A stretch of DNA of 64,000 bases from Calothrix sp. PCC 7103. Its GTDB lineage: Bacteria; Cyanobacteriota; Cyanobacteriia; Cyanobacteriales; Nostocaceae. The stretch lies in assembly GCF_000331305.1 (NCBI RefSeq), contig NZ_KB217478.1:5677595-5741594 (forward strand). The letters run 5' to 3'. The position numbers and the translations under genes were made by a program. Below, piece by piece: positions 9,234 to 17,824 of the stretch (positions within the stretch are counted from its first letter, which is position 1; each line of letters begins with the position of its first letter). The notes under the pieces are model-generated. The model worked only from the letters and a program-made list of their open reading frames with translations, had not been told where the DNA came from and did not search any database.

Positions 9234-9697
9234 TCCTCAACACATTTACTACGACACAAACACAAACACACAAATTTGGACAAGACTTTAAAATTGGAAC
9301 GTGAATTTCAGTTAACTCATTAGTTCTCATTCCACTACATTATCTAAATTGTCCGGAAATAGTCCTTTGTTGCCATATTATTCCCGAAAATTCACCAAAA
9401 ATTATGTCTTTTTTATCAACAGCATGTTTTTTATGTAAAAATACTGAAGCCTTTATTGGAATAAGCAACATCAAATGCAATCTTCTGCTATTAGAGACGT
9501 TACAATAGCACAAAAAGCATAACGAATGCGTCTTGTCTCAAGAGTTGCCTAACGTCTGAAATCTCAAATTCTAAGAATTTGAGCCTTCATATGCCATACC
9601 AAGTCTAAAACAACGTTAGCTTATCGTTAATGAACACAAAAAACCAAGATAACTATTTATACTTCATCAAATCTTTATAGTAGTTGGAGAAACTTAA
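9234..9697. other. Intergenic, divergent promoters; hairpin at 9563-9583
   Basis: 464 bases between divergent genes. The only structure is a perfect hairpin, CTCAAATTC-TAA-GAATTTGAG, at 9563-9583, about 115 bases upstream of the small membrane protein, where it could lie in the 5' leader. No GGCGCC site occurs between 8018 and 12005. No gene is seen. Confidence 0.4.
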
Positions 9698-9901
9698 ATG
9701 TCACAGTCTTCTAAATTAAACCGTTTATTAACACAAGCATTTGGAATCTTTTTTGGTATAGCTCTTGCCGTCTGGATACTGCGAGGGCTTGGCGTTGGAA
9801 TTTTAGCTGCCATCCCAGGAGGAATCATTTGGCTACTACTTGGGCTTGCAATTGTATTCGCTATTCTTGCCTACGTACAAAAAACTTGGTGGCGCTTCTA
9901 G
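9698..9901 (+). CDS. Small two-helix membrane protein, conserved in cyanobacteria
   Basis: 67 residues with two hydrophobic helices (about 14-32 and 38-60) joined by a short PGG turn (LAAIPGGIIWLLL), and a basic/aromatic C-terminus KTWWRF. The ATG at 9698 is preceded by TTGGAGAAAC, a good ribosome site. It has the look of a conserved small inner- or thylakoid-membrane protein of unknown function. It stands alone, well upstream of the histidine kinase. Confidence 0.75.
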   Translation: MSQSSKLNRLLTQAFGIFFGIALAVWILRGLGVGILAAIPGGIIWLLLGLAIVFAILAYVQKTWWRF

Positions 9902-10094
9902 GCAACGGATGTCGGACAGGCACCTCAAACTGCTGGATGCGATGGAGGGTTATCCGCAAGTGTACAGTATCAACCTTTTGGTTGTAATATTTAGACATAG
10001 ATATCTTAACAATAGTATACAATTATTAAAAAACTATTAAAAAACTTGTTACTTGAATTTTTTCACGTCAGGTACAAGTATTATTTCGATAATC

Positions 10095-13000
10095 ATGAAT
10101 AAAAACTTTATTAAAATCTTATTGGTAGTAAGCGAGCATGAAGATATCGCTTTGCCAATTAATTTTATCCAAGAAGAAAATTTAGATATCAAAATTGCGA
10201 CTTCAACTCAAGAAGCTATCACAGAAATTGTCTCACCTCCAGATTTAATACTGTTGGATGTGACAACAGATAACATAGATGAAGTTGAAATATATACTTA
10301 TTTAAAAAAAATAAAAGATAAATCAAAAAAAAACCTTAGTGAAATTGCAATTATTTTTATTACCGAGATTAATCATAGTTTTTCGTCCATAAGTAATATT
10401 GATGTTAATAATTTAAATTTTGATTATTTAAGAAAACCGTTTACACAAGATGAATTATTAGTTAGAGTCCGGCAGCATCTGCGAATTATTAAATTAGAAA
10501 ATAATTTAAAAATAAAAAGGCAACAGTTATGTACTGAACGCGAAATAAAATCGATTGTAGCGCAGTTGGAAATTATGGTATCTCAAAGTAAACTTTTTGA
10601 ACATTCCAAACAAGCTCGTCGTGCTGAAGCCAAACTAGCATCGGCTTTTCGCTCATCTCCAGACCCTATCGCTTTAGCAACATTCCCTGATATATATTAC
10701 ATCGAAGTTAACGATAACTTCTGCCATGTATTTGGTTATGAACGTTCAGAAGTTATTGGTAGTAGTACGAAATCTATTGATATTTGGGTGAATCCTTCTG
10801 AATGTAATACTATTCTAGATATTTTACGAAATTCTCGCAGAATTCGTAATTATGAAGTTCAGCTTCGCGGCACCAATAATGAAATAAGAACAATGTTGTT
10901 GAGCGCAGAACTAATTGAACTTGAAGAGCAGCAATATTTATTAGGAACTGCCAGAGATATTACCGAGCGACAAATAGCTTTATCTGCACAGAAATTAAGC
11001 GAAGAGCGATTACAACTAGCACTGGAAGCTAGCGACTTAGGAATGTGGGATTGGAATATTGCTAGCGGTAAAGTATATCGGGACTGGCGCTGGTTAAAAA
11101 TGTTAGGGTATGACTCAACGGAAGTCAACGACACCCGTCAAGGTTTCCTTGAATTAGTACATCCAGATGATTTAAATTCAGTAAATACTGCTTTAGAACA
11201 GTATTTACTTGGTAACACCCCTGTTTACAAAGTTGAATTTCGGATGCGTTCTAAAGCGGGTGATTGGAAATGGATTGAATCGTGCGGTAAAATTTTCGAT
11301 TATAATGAACGCGCTGAACCTTTACGTTTAACTGGCACTCACAAAGATATTACCGAGCAAAAAACTTTAGAGCGGACACTCACAATTCATCAAGCGCGCT
11401 TGGATGCTTTTTTTAAAAATGCTCCAGTTGGTCAGTGTATTGTAGACGAACAAATGCGCTTTGTACAGGTTAACGAGTTGTTAGCACAAATAAATGGACT
11501 AAGCATCGAAGCACATAATGGTAAGTCTATATACGAAGTTTTTCCGGCTCTTGCATCTGTAATTGAACCGATTTATCGACGAGTATTAGAAACAGGAGAA
11601 CCAGTTCTCTGCCAAGACATAAGTGCTTACTCTCCTGACAAACAAAAGTCTTTGCGCCATTTTTTAACTTCTTATTTTGCTATTCAAGGTTTAGACGGGC
11701 GTCCTAGTAATGTCGGCACAGTGGTTGTAGAAATCACAAACCTCAAACGCGCAGAAGCTGCTTTACGCTCTGCTGCTGAACGCGAGCGCGCTATTACACA
11801 AGCAATTCAACTAATGCGGCAAACGCTCGATTTAGAAACAATATTTACCGCCACAACTGAGCAATTACGTCAAGTTATTAACTGTGACCGTGTTGTTGTT
11901 TATCGATTTAATCCTGACTGGAGTGGGGAATTTGTCGCTGAGTCCGTCGGTTCCGGTTGGGTTTCACTTATAGAAGAAAATAATACCAACCCCAACTTAA
12001 TCAAAGGCGCCCTTGATGCGGATACTTGTGTAGTAAAAAAAATGGACAGTAACGATAATCAAGTTATCGATACTCATCTCCAAGACACTAAAGGAGGAGC
12101 ATATAATCGTGGCGCCAGCTTTCTATGTGTGAGAGATATTTACAACGCAGGATTTGAAGACTGTTATATTAAACTGCTAGAACGATTCCAAGCCAAAGCA
12201 TATATTACCGTGCCCATATTTTGCGGCAGCAAACTCTGGGGATTGCTTGGTAGTTATCAAAACAGCAGTTCGCGCTCTTGGGTTCGGGGAGAGATTAATA
12301 TTGTAGTTCAAATCGGCAACCAACTTGGTGTCGCACTTCAACAAGCAGAACTATTAGCACAAACACAACTCCAATCGCAAGCACTGCAACAAGCTGCCGT
12401 TGCTGCTGATGCTGCCAACCGATCGAAAAGCGAATTCCTGGCTTCGATGAGTCATGAGCTACGAACTCCACTCAATGCCATCTTAGGATTTACGCAGCTA
12501 ATGAGTCACGATAATGATTTATCTGAAGAACATCAGCAAAACCTCAGCATTATTAATAAAGCAGGTGAACATCTCCTCAACCTCATTAACGACATTTTAG
12601 AAATGTCAAAAATTGAAGCGGGTCAAAGCCACCTTAACATCACTAGCTTTGATTTAATTAGCTTACTCGACACTCTCAAAGAAATGTTGCTATTCCGTGC
12701 AACAGCCAAAGGTTTAATGCTGACATTTGAATACGAAACTAATGTCCCTCAATATATTCAAACCGATGCTAGTAAACTTCGCCAAGTTCTATTGAATCTT
12801 TTAGGTAACGCAATCAAATTTACAAGTAATGGTAGCGTTAAGCTGCGCGTATGTATAAGACAAAGCAGACAAGGAGACACTCAATACCTTGTGTTTGAAG
12901 TTACAGATACAGGACTTGGAATTTCTCCAAAAGAAATCGGGTTAGTTTTTGAAGCATTTGGACAAACTGAAACTGGTAGAAAATCACAACAAGGAACTGG

Positions 13001-13841
13001 TTTAGGTTTAGCGATTAGTCGTAAATACGTCAAAATGATGGGAGGTGATATTATACTTAATAGTACTTTAAACGTAGGTAGTACATTTACTTTTGATATT
13101 GAAATGTTACCTGCCTTACAAGATGACATTTCCACAAATTCCTTTACCAATCAAATAATTAGTTTGGCGCCTGACCAACCGACTTACCGTATTCTAGTTG
13201 TAGATGATGCCGAAGATAGCCGTATCTTTATCGTAAAACTACTGAGCTTAATTGGTTTTGCAGTCAAAGAAGCAGTAAACGGAAGAGAAGCAATATCAAT
13301 ATGGAACGAATGGCAACCAAGCCTAATATTAATGGATTTGCGAATGCCAATGATGGATGGTTACGCCGCAACGCGAGAAATTAAACTGCGTGACTCACAA
13401 AAACACTTCTCTCCATTAAATCGCACAATCATCATAGCGCTCACAGCCAACGTTTTTTCTGAACAGCGTCACGCAATCCTCGAAGCTGGGTGTGACGACT
13501 TTATTAACAAACCTTTTCGCGAAGAATTTCTCCTCGAAAAAATTAGACAGCATCTCAAGGTGGAATATATATATAAAGATGCAACGAGTCAAACTAGCGA
13601 AGCTCAATATCCCCACACTCTATCCGATGCTCAAGTAGTTAAAATATTGTCCAAGCAACCGCGTGTATGGGTAGAACATTTATATCATGTTGCCGCCAGT
13701 TGTAGCGATAACCTCATTTTCGACTTACTCAAACAAATACCCACACCACATGTTTCGTTACACAACTTTTTACAAGATTTAACGACTAGTTATAACTTTG
13801 AGAAAATTATGGAACTAGCCAATTTAGCTTTGAACTCGTAG
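10095..13841 (+). CDS. Hybrid sensor histidine kinase/response regulator (REC-PAS3-GAF-HisKA-HATPase-REC)
   Basis: 1248 residues from ATG 10095; a TTG at 10053 would add 14 residues. In order: an N-terminal receiver (phosphoacceptor D in LILLDVTTD), a helical linker, three PAS domains (starting near ASAFRSSPDPIALA, RLQLALEASDLGMWDW and RLDAFFKNAPVGQ), a GAF domain (INCDRVVVYRFNPDWSGEF), HisKA with phospho-His in SMSHELRTPLN, HATPase (LNLLGNAIKFT, DTGLGI, GTGLGLAISR), a canonical C-terminal receiver (ILMDLRMPMMDGY), and about 100 residues resembling a degenerate phosphotransfer tail. It is soluble, with no membrane helices. The GAF domain has a Cys-Tyr (GFEDCYIKLLERFQ) at the place where cyanobacteriochromes carry the bilin-binding Cys-His, so light sensing is possible but not shown. 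No partner regulator is adjacent. Confidence 0.93.
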   Translation: MNKNFIKILLVVSEHEDIALPINFIQEENLDIKIATSTQEAITEIVSPPDLILLDVTTDNIDEVEIYTYLKKIKDKSKKNLSEIAIIFITEINHSFSSISNIDVNNLNFDYLRKPFTQDELLVRVRQHLRIIKLENNLKIKRQQLCTEREIKSIVAQLEIMVSQSKLFEHSKQARRAEAKLASAFRSSPDPIALATFPDIYYIEVNDNFCHVFGYERSEVIGSSTKSIDIWVNPSECNTILDILRNSRRIRNYEVQLRGTNNEIRTMLLSAELIELEEQQYLLGTARDITERQIALSAQKLSEERLQLALEASDLGMWDWNIASGKVYRDWRWLKMLGYDSTEVNDTRQGFLELVHPDDLNSVNTALEQYLLGNTPVYKVEFRMRSKAGDWKWIESCGKIFDYNERAEPLRLTGTHKDITEQKTLERTLTIHQARLDAFFKNAPVGQCIVDEQMRFVQVNELLAQINGLSIEAHNGKSIYEVFPALASVIEPIYRRVLETGEPVLCQDISAYSPDKQKSLRHFLTSYFAIQGLDGRPSNVGTVVVEITNLKRAEAALRSAAERERAITQAIQLMRQTLDLETIFTATTEQLRQVINCDRVVVYRFNPDWSGEFVAESVGSGWVSLIEENNTNPNLIKGALDADTCVVKKMDSNDNQVIDTHLQDTKGGAYNRGASFLCVRDIYNAGFEDCYIKLLERFQAKAYITVPIFCGSKLWGLLGSYQNSSSRSWVRGEINIVVQIGNQLGVALQQAELLAQTQLQSQALQQAAVAADAANRSKSEFLASMSHELRTPLNAILGFTQLMSHDNDLSEEHQQNLSIINKAGEHLLNLINDILEMSKIEAGQSHLNITSFDLISLLDTLKEMLLFRATAKGLMLTFEYETNVPQYIQTDASKLRQVLLNLLGNAIKFTSNGSVKLRVCIRQSRQGDTQYLVFEVTDTGLGISPKEIGLVFEAFGQTETGRKSQQGTGLGLAISRKYVKMMGGDIILNSTLNVGSTFTFDIEMLPALQDDISTNSFTNQIISLAPDQPTYRILVVDDAEDSRIFIVKLLSLIGFAVKEAVNGREAISIWNEWQPSLILMDLRMPMMDGYAATREIKLRDSQKHFSPLNRTIIIALTANVFSEQRHAILEAGCDDFINKPFREEFLLEKIRQHLKVEYIYKDATSQTSEAQYPHTLSDAQVVKILSKQPRVWVEHLYHVAASCSDNLIFDLLKQIPTPHVSLHNFLQDLTTSYNFEKIMELANLALNS

Positions 13842-13910
13842 CACAGGCATCTTGCCTATGTAATAAAAGTAATTATTTTTACCACTGAGATACAGAGTAC
13901 ACAGAGAGGA

Positions 13911-14030
13911 TATTTTCCTAGAGGATATATTTACATCCAACTTATCCTCTAGGAATTTGGCGCCATCGATTATTTTCCTAGAGGATATATTTATACCCAA
14001 CTTATCCTCTAGGAATTTTGGCGCCAAATA
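13911..14030. repeat. Two tandem 60-base units, each an inverted repeat with a GGCGCC
   Basis: Units 13911-13970 and 13971-14030 differ at only a few positions. Each contains TTCCTAGAGGATA and its complement TATCCTCTAGGAA around a 17-19-base loop, followed by GGCGCC. The reverse reading frame over it (75 codons, a 20-residue repeat) looks like a by-product of the repeat rather than a gene. Confidence 0.8.
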
Positions 14031-14041
14031 TAAGCTTAACC

Positions 14042-14197
14042 TTACTCTCAAAAGCCAAGAAAAATCTACAGCAAGTGCGATCTCGCGCTTCAGACAACTA
14101 TATTCAACTTAGACCTTCTCGTGGCGAAGTTGGTAAAAAATTTAGCATCGAAGTTAAATTCAACGATGCTACTATTTGCGAAAACTTTGAATTATAA
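14042..14197 (+). pseudogene. Remnant of a protein-coding gene (C-terminal end only)
   Basis: An open frame of 51 codons with no start reads like real protein (LSKAKKNLQQVRSRASDNYI, then RPSRGEVGKKFSIEVKFNDA, ending in FEL and a stop). In this frame a stop precedes it inside the 60-base repeat array at 13979. It is best seen as the tail of a gene whose front was lost when the repeat array arose. The family is not recognised. Confidence 0.4.
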
Positions 14198-14262
14198 AAG
14201 CTAAGTTTTCTTGTGGGGTGTGCATCGTTGCCCGCCCTCACCCTTACTCTCACTATATAACA

Positions 14263-14859
14263 TTACACAGTTTTCAATTCCATAGAATTAATCGAAAAAG
14301 GAATATGAATACCTTGCTCTTTCGCCGATATCACTAACTTCTTAACTCTACCTTTAACATCTAATAAAGTTAAAGGAATGGCACCAGCATCTAGTTGTTG
14401 ACTAAGTGCAGAATGTTTAATTTTATTAATACTAGTGTCTAAGCGGTCGAACGCTTCTATCGAAACCGAATAATCGGGGTCATTGACAACATCTGGCTGA
14501 ATTCTCATGTTGACTCCATATATTGGTTGTTCAAACACGATTGTCATGGGACCAGGATTACCATGACCTGTAGATAAAAGCGCATCACCAATGCAAAAAT
14601 CTAACGGTTCAGAAGATGTTTGGTCTATTCTTAACAAATGTCCAGCAGCAATACTTACTAGAACTTCACGACCTTGACGTGACTTGATTAAAAATGTTGT
14701 TGGCAAAGAAGTCAAAGGTTTACCAAGCACTTGCCAATCAATTACATCATCAGCCTGAAAATCATCTTTATTTTCCTCTCCCTCTGCCTTTATTGAATTC
14801 GATGTCATATTGTTTGCAGTAGTAATATATTGGGTTTTAACGTCAGAACCGATAATCAT
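14263..14859 (-). CDS. Hypothetical protein, probably beta-rich
   Basis: 198 residues, no signal peptide and no membrane segment. Residues about 40-198 alternate short hydrophobic strands (TTFLIKSRQGREVLVSIAAG, PMTIVFEQPIYGVNMRIQP, DYSVSIEAFDRL, KKLVISAKEQGIHIPFSINS), which resembles the beta-sandwich proteins of the PEP-CTERM/discoidin-like sort seen in cyanobacteria, but I recognise no family. The first 35 residues are polar and probably disordered. The ATG at 14859 is the first in frame. Nothing in the neighbourhood suggests a role. Confidence 0.6.
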   Translation of the reverse strand: MIIGSDVKTQYITTANNMTSNSIKAEGEENKDDFQADDVIDWQVLGKPLTSLPTTFLIKSRQGREVLVSIAAGHLLRIDQTSSEPLDFCIGDALLSTGHGNPGPMTIVFEQPIYGVNMRIQPDVVNDPDYSVSIEAFDRLDTSINKIKHSALSQQLDAGAIPLTLLDVKGRVKKLVISAKEQGIHIPFSINSMELKTV

Positions 14860-14988
14860 AATTTTACCCGTGCCTTTTAATATTTACAGATTCTTGAATG
14901 ATAAGCAAGACTTTAATAGCTTCCTAATTGAAACCACACTGATACAATTATTTTCAAGTAGATAAATTTAGATGTCTGTATAAGTTAT

Positions 14989-15195
14989 ATGTCAATTAAG
15001 CAGACTTTGTGACTCATATTGCTTGGTATTGTTATTGTCATAACACTTATTCAAGCATCGATAAAGAAAATATTAGTTGTAATTTTTTGTTGTTTACTGC
15101 TGAGTCTGTTGCTGTTATCTTCAACTGCTAAATTCCTCATTCCGGAAATGTATCTCAACATTTTCCACGACTTTATCAGTGATTTATTATACTAA
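14989..15195 (+). pseudogene. Possible small membrane protein gene with an internal TGA
   Basis: From ATG 14989 the frame reads seven codons (MSIKQTL) to TGA at 15010, then continues in the same frame as a hydrophobic protein (LLGIVIVITLIQASIKKILV, a second helix, IPEMYLNIFHDFISDLLY, stop at 15195). The product would have two membrane helices. It is either a gene inactivated by a nonsense mutation or a smaller gene starting at TTG 15019. Evidence is limited to the membrane-protein-like composition. Confidence 0.3.
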
Positions 15196-15312
15196 ATACT
15201 GGCAATGGAAGTAAATTGACGATTTTTGATTTAATAGTGGCTAATTGACGCTCCCCTGGCTGAAGTTGTATTCCTCCAAACTCCAACTCGTCAAGAGCTT
15301 AATGCTTCTTAT

Positions 15313-15372
15313 GGTGCGTGACGCTTTTAGGGTACTTGCTTCGTTGTAAGATTGTTTATGGCGTCACGCACC
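15313..15372. repeat. Inverted repeat GGTGCGTGACGC / GCGTCACGCACC
   Basis: 12-base perfect arms at 15313-15324 and 15361-15372, ending 6 bases before the ankyrin start codon. The same element with 14-base arms occurs at 21421-21479. It is a dispersed hairpin repeat; here it could affect translation of the ankyrin gene. Confidence 0.7.
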
Positions 15373-15378
15373 CTACTT

Positions 15379-16647
15379 ATGAATCAAAACGTTTTGCTGT
15401 TGGCTGCACAAAGTGGTGATATTAAGAAAGTAAAAATGCTATTGGACACTGGGGCGCCTGTTAATGCCTGTGATAATCATAGTGGTACAAGTGCATTAAT
15501 GTATGCTGCTAATTATGGTTATGTTGAAGTAGTGCGTGCGCTGATTAAAGCAGGAGCAGATGTTAATTTACGACGACGGCAATATGGGTTAACTGCATTA
15601 ATGCTAGCTGCGGCAGCAAACCAGGTTGATGTCGTAAAGTTACTTGTTGCCGCGAACTCGGATGTCAATGCTACCAACGAAGATGGTAGTACTGCTTTAA
15701 TGGTGGCGACGAGTAAGGGTAATGTTGAAGTTGTTAAAATACTTCTTGATAACGGCGCCGACCCAAATATTATAGATAATGACTTAGATACAGCGCTGCG
15801 GTTAGCGGTAAAGCTTGGTAATGTTTCTATTATTAATTTGTTGTTGTCAGCAGGTGTAGATATAAATACTCAAGATTCTGATGGGGAAACTGCGCTGATG
15901 TTAGCAGCAGACTTGGGAAAAATTGATATTATTCAAACTTTGCTTAATGGGGAAGTGGAAGTAAAATTACAAAATCAAGATGCAGGAACAGCACTTTCAG
16001 CAGCAGTGGCAGCGGGGAATAGTACTATAGCATCTTTATTACTAAAAGCAGGCGCTTCGGTCAATCATCAAGATAAAGATGGTGAAACCGCGCTTCATAT
16101 TGCTGCTCTGGAAGGATATGTTGATGTTGCTGAAGTTTTGCTAAACCGAGATGCCGATGTCAATATTAGAAACAAAATTGGTGATACTCCATTACTAGTA
16201 GCAGCATTACAGGGGCATAATCAAATTATCGAAGCTTTACTACGACACGGCGCCGATGTAAATGTTAGTAACTTGAATGAAAATCCTTTAACACTCGCAG
16301 TAGCACAAGGACACACTGATATTGTTAAAACACTATTAGATTTTGGCGCCAACCCCAACACAGTGAACACAGAAGGTAAAAGTGTTTTGCTCAAAGCATC
16401 AGAACGTAGTCATACCGGCATCATTAAATATTTAATAGAAGCAGGTGCCGATGTAAATTTTCAAGATGCAGCAGGTGCAACCCCATTAATGTGGGCAGCA
16501 TCACGGAACTCACTACCAGCATTACAAATATTACTTCAAGCAGGCGCCGATGTCAGTTTAAAAAATAAAGGTGGATATACCGCGCTAATGCTCGCAGAAT
16601 ATAACAATTACCCAGATATCATAAAAGTGCTGAGTGAGTCGTGCTAA
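15379..16647 (+). CDS. Ankyrin-repeat protein
   Basis: 422 residues from ATG 15379; an in-frame TTG at 15352 lies inside the inverted repeat and is unlikely. The protein is almost wholly about 12-13 ankyrin repeats with the usual spacing of about 33 residues (for example GSTALMVATSKGNVEVVKIL, GETALHIAALEGYVDVAEVL, GATPLMWAASRNSLPALQIL). Such domains bind other proteins; no catalytic domain, signal or membrane segment is present, so it should be a cytoplasmic scaffold or inhibitor. Similar full-length ankyrin proteins are common in Nostocales. The repeats carry several GGCGCC sites, often at the GA(D/N) positions (Gly-Ala codons). Confidence 0.92.
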   Translation: MNQNVLLLAAQSGDIKKVKMLLDTGAPVNACDNHSGTSALMYAANYGYVEVVRALIKAGADVNLRRRQYGLTALMLAAAANQVDVVKLLVAANSDVNATNEDGSTALMVATSKGNVEVVKILLDNGADPNIIDNDLDTALRLAVKLGNVSIINLLLSAGVDINTQDSDGETALMLAADLGKIDIIQTLLNGEVEVKLQNQDAGTALSAAVAAGNSTIASLLLKAGASVNHQDKDGETALHIAALEGYVDVAEVLLNRDADVNIRNKIGDTPLLVAALQGHNQIIEALLRHGADVNVSNLNENPLTLAVAQGHTDIVKTLLDFGANPNTVNTEGKSVLLKASERSHTGIIKYLIEAGADVNFQDAAGATPLMWAASRNSLPALQILLQAGADVSLKNKGGYTALMLAEYNNYPDIIKVLSESC

Positions 16648-16655
16648 GTTTTGAT

Positions 16656-16690
16656 TCCTAACTCCTAACTGCTAACTCCTAACTCCTATC
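16656..16690. repeat. Heptamer tandem repeat CTAACTC
   Basis: About five copies of CTAACTC, with one variant CTAACTG, follow the ankyrin stop. Partial copies of the same heptamer lie at about 24976-25012 and 5638-5650. This is an STRR of the cyanobacterial type. Confidence 0.7.
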
Positions 16691-16794
16691 TTCTGACGAA
16701 TTGCACTAGTTACTCCTACTGAACTCATAACTGAGTTAAAAATGTAATATAGATATTTAGGTAATCTAAATTTATATAATCTAATATCTATAAA

Positions 16795-17532
16795 ATGGTT
16801 TCTTTATCTAAACTTGTGAAAGAACGCCAATATCCTCAGCTAGCAGCACTATTGTTACTGATATTGTTACTTGTGTTTGCAGCAGTACCAGGATATTTGA
16901 GCGGAAAATGGCAATGGAAACAACCCCCGGCAATTCCTACGCTCAAAGAATTAAGACAAATACGCAGTCAAGGTTTAAATGTACCAGGATGGCAAACTAG
17001 CGAACAACGCGAACTTACAATTGGTGAGCGCAAATGGTCGTTACAGACGATTCTTAAAGTTGGCGCCGACAATACCGATAATAAAAATAAAGTTATCTTA
17101 CTACTGTTGCCGCAAAATGGGCCAGCAGAGCAACCCCAAGTTGAATGGTCAGAAGTAAATAGTTTTTGGCAATGGGATACTGCTCAAGAACGTGACGTTG
17201 AATTTACCGTTAAACCACCAGCAGGTTCAACTGTAAAAAACGATGTGTTAGTCAAAGCGAGATTTCTTCGGGGTTCAACGAAGCAGCAAACCTTTAGCGT
17301 TTTACAGTGGTATTCTTGGTCAGATGGTGGCAACCCATCACAATTAAAATGGTTTCTTGCCGACCAGTCAGCGCAATGGCATAAACATCGTGCAGCTTGG
17401 GTTGCCGTGAGTGTTCAAATACCAATGGAACCTTTAGGACAAATAGATACAACTTGGGAGCAAGCGAAGTCAATAGGTCAAACCATACAAACTCGATTAA
17501 TGCAAGGTGTGGTGTCAGCAGTTAAGAGTTAA
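16795..17532 (+). CDS. Cyanoexosortase B system-associated protein
   Basis: 245 residues. A single N-terminal membrane anchor (about 15-36, LAALLLLILLLVFAAVPGYL) and a periplasmic/lumenal domain with SEQRELTIGERKWSLQTIL, LQWYSWSDGG and KHRAAWVAVSVQIPMEPLG match the protein that accompanies cyanoexosortase B, an EpsI-like partner. The system anchors PEP-CTERM proteins at the cell surface and is usually linked to exopolysaccharide genes. Here the exosortase itself is not in the window, but the Wza/Wzc-type export genes follow on the same strand, and a PEP-CTERM substrate is encoded at 38750-39556. Recognition is by overall resemblance; moderately sure. Confidence 0.8.
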   Translation: MVSLSKLVKERQYPQLAALLLLILLLVFAAVPGYLSGKWQWKQPPAIPTLKELRQIRSQGLNVPGWQTSEQRELTIGERKWSLQTILKVGADNTDNKNKVILLLLPQNGPAEQPQVEWSEVNSFWQWDTAQERDVEFTVKPPAGSTVKNDVLVKARFLRGSTKQQTFSVLQWYSWSDGGNPSQLKWFLADQSAQWHKHRAAWVAVSVQIPMEPLGQIDTTWEQAKSIGQTIQTRLMQGVVSAVKS

Positions 17533-17824
17533 GAAATCGGTTTCTATCTGAAATTGATAAAGATTTGGTATTGTGCATTTGACAATTTGGCTGTAATTTG
17601 TTCTTTATGCAGCCAAAGAGATAATTTTTTAAATTTCTTGATTATAAGATTAGCAATTAATTGTTACCAAGTATATAACCGTATTTGTGCTTCGCGATTT
17701 TACGTGTGAGGCTCTTTCGGGAACTTCTCAAATGAAACAAGGGACACAAATTACTAGGTTTGGAGAGTAGAATGGCATATCGGCGCCTTGTCTCTCTAAA
17801 AAAGCATCATAGTATCAATAGTTT

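Noticed and set aside
9840-10040. 66-codon frame overlapping the small membrane protein
   Set aside because: It is out of frame with the supported gene, with non-coding composition.
13824-14051. 75-codon reverse frame with a repeated FLEDKL-type peptide
   Set aside because: It is made by the 60-base hairpin repeat, has no ribosome site and extends over the end of the histidine kinase gene.
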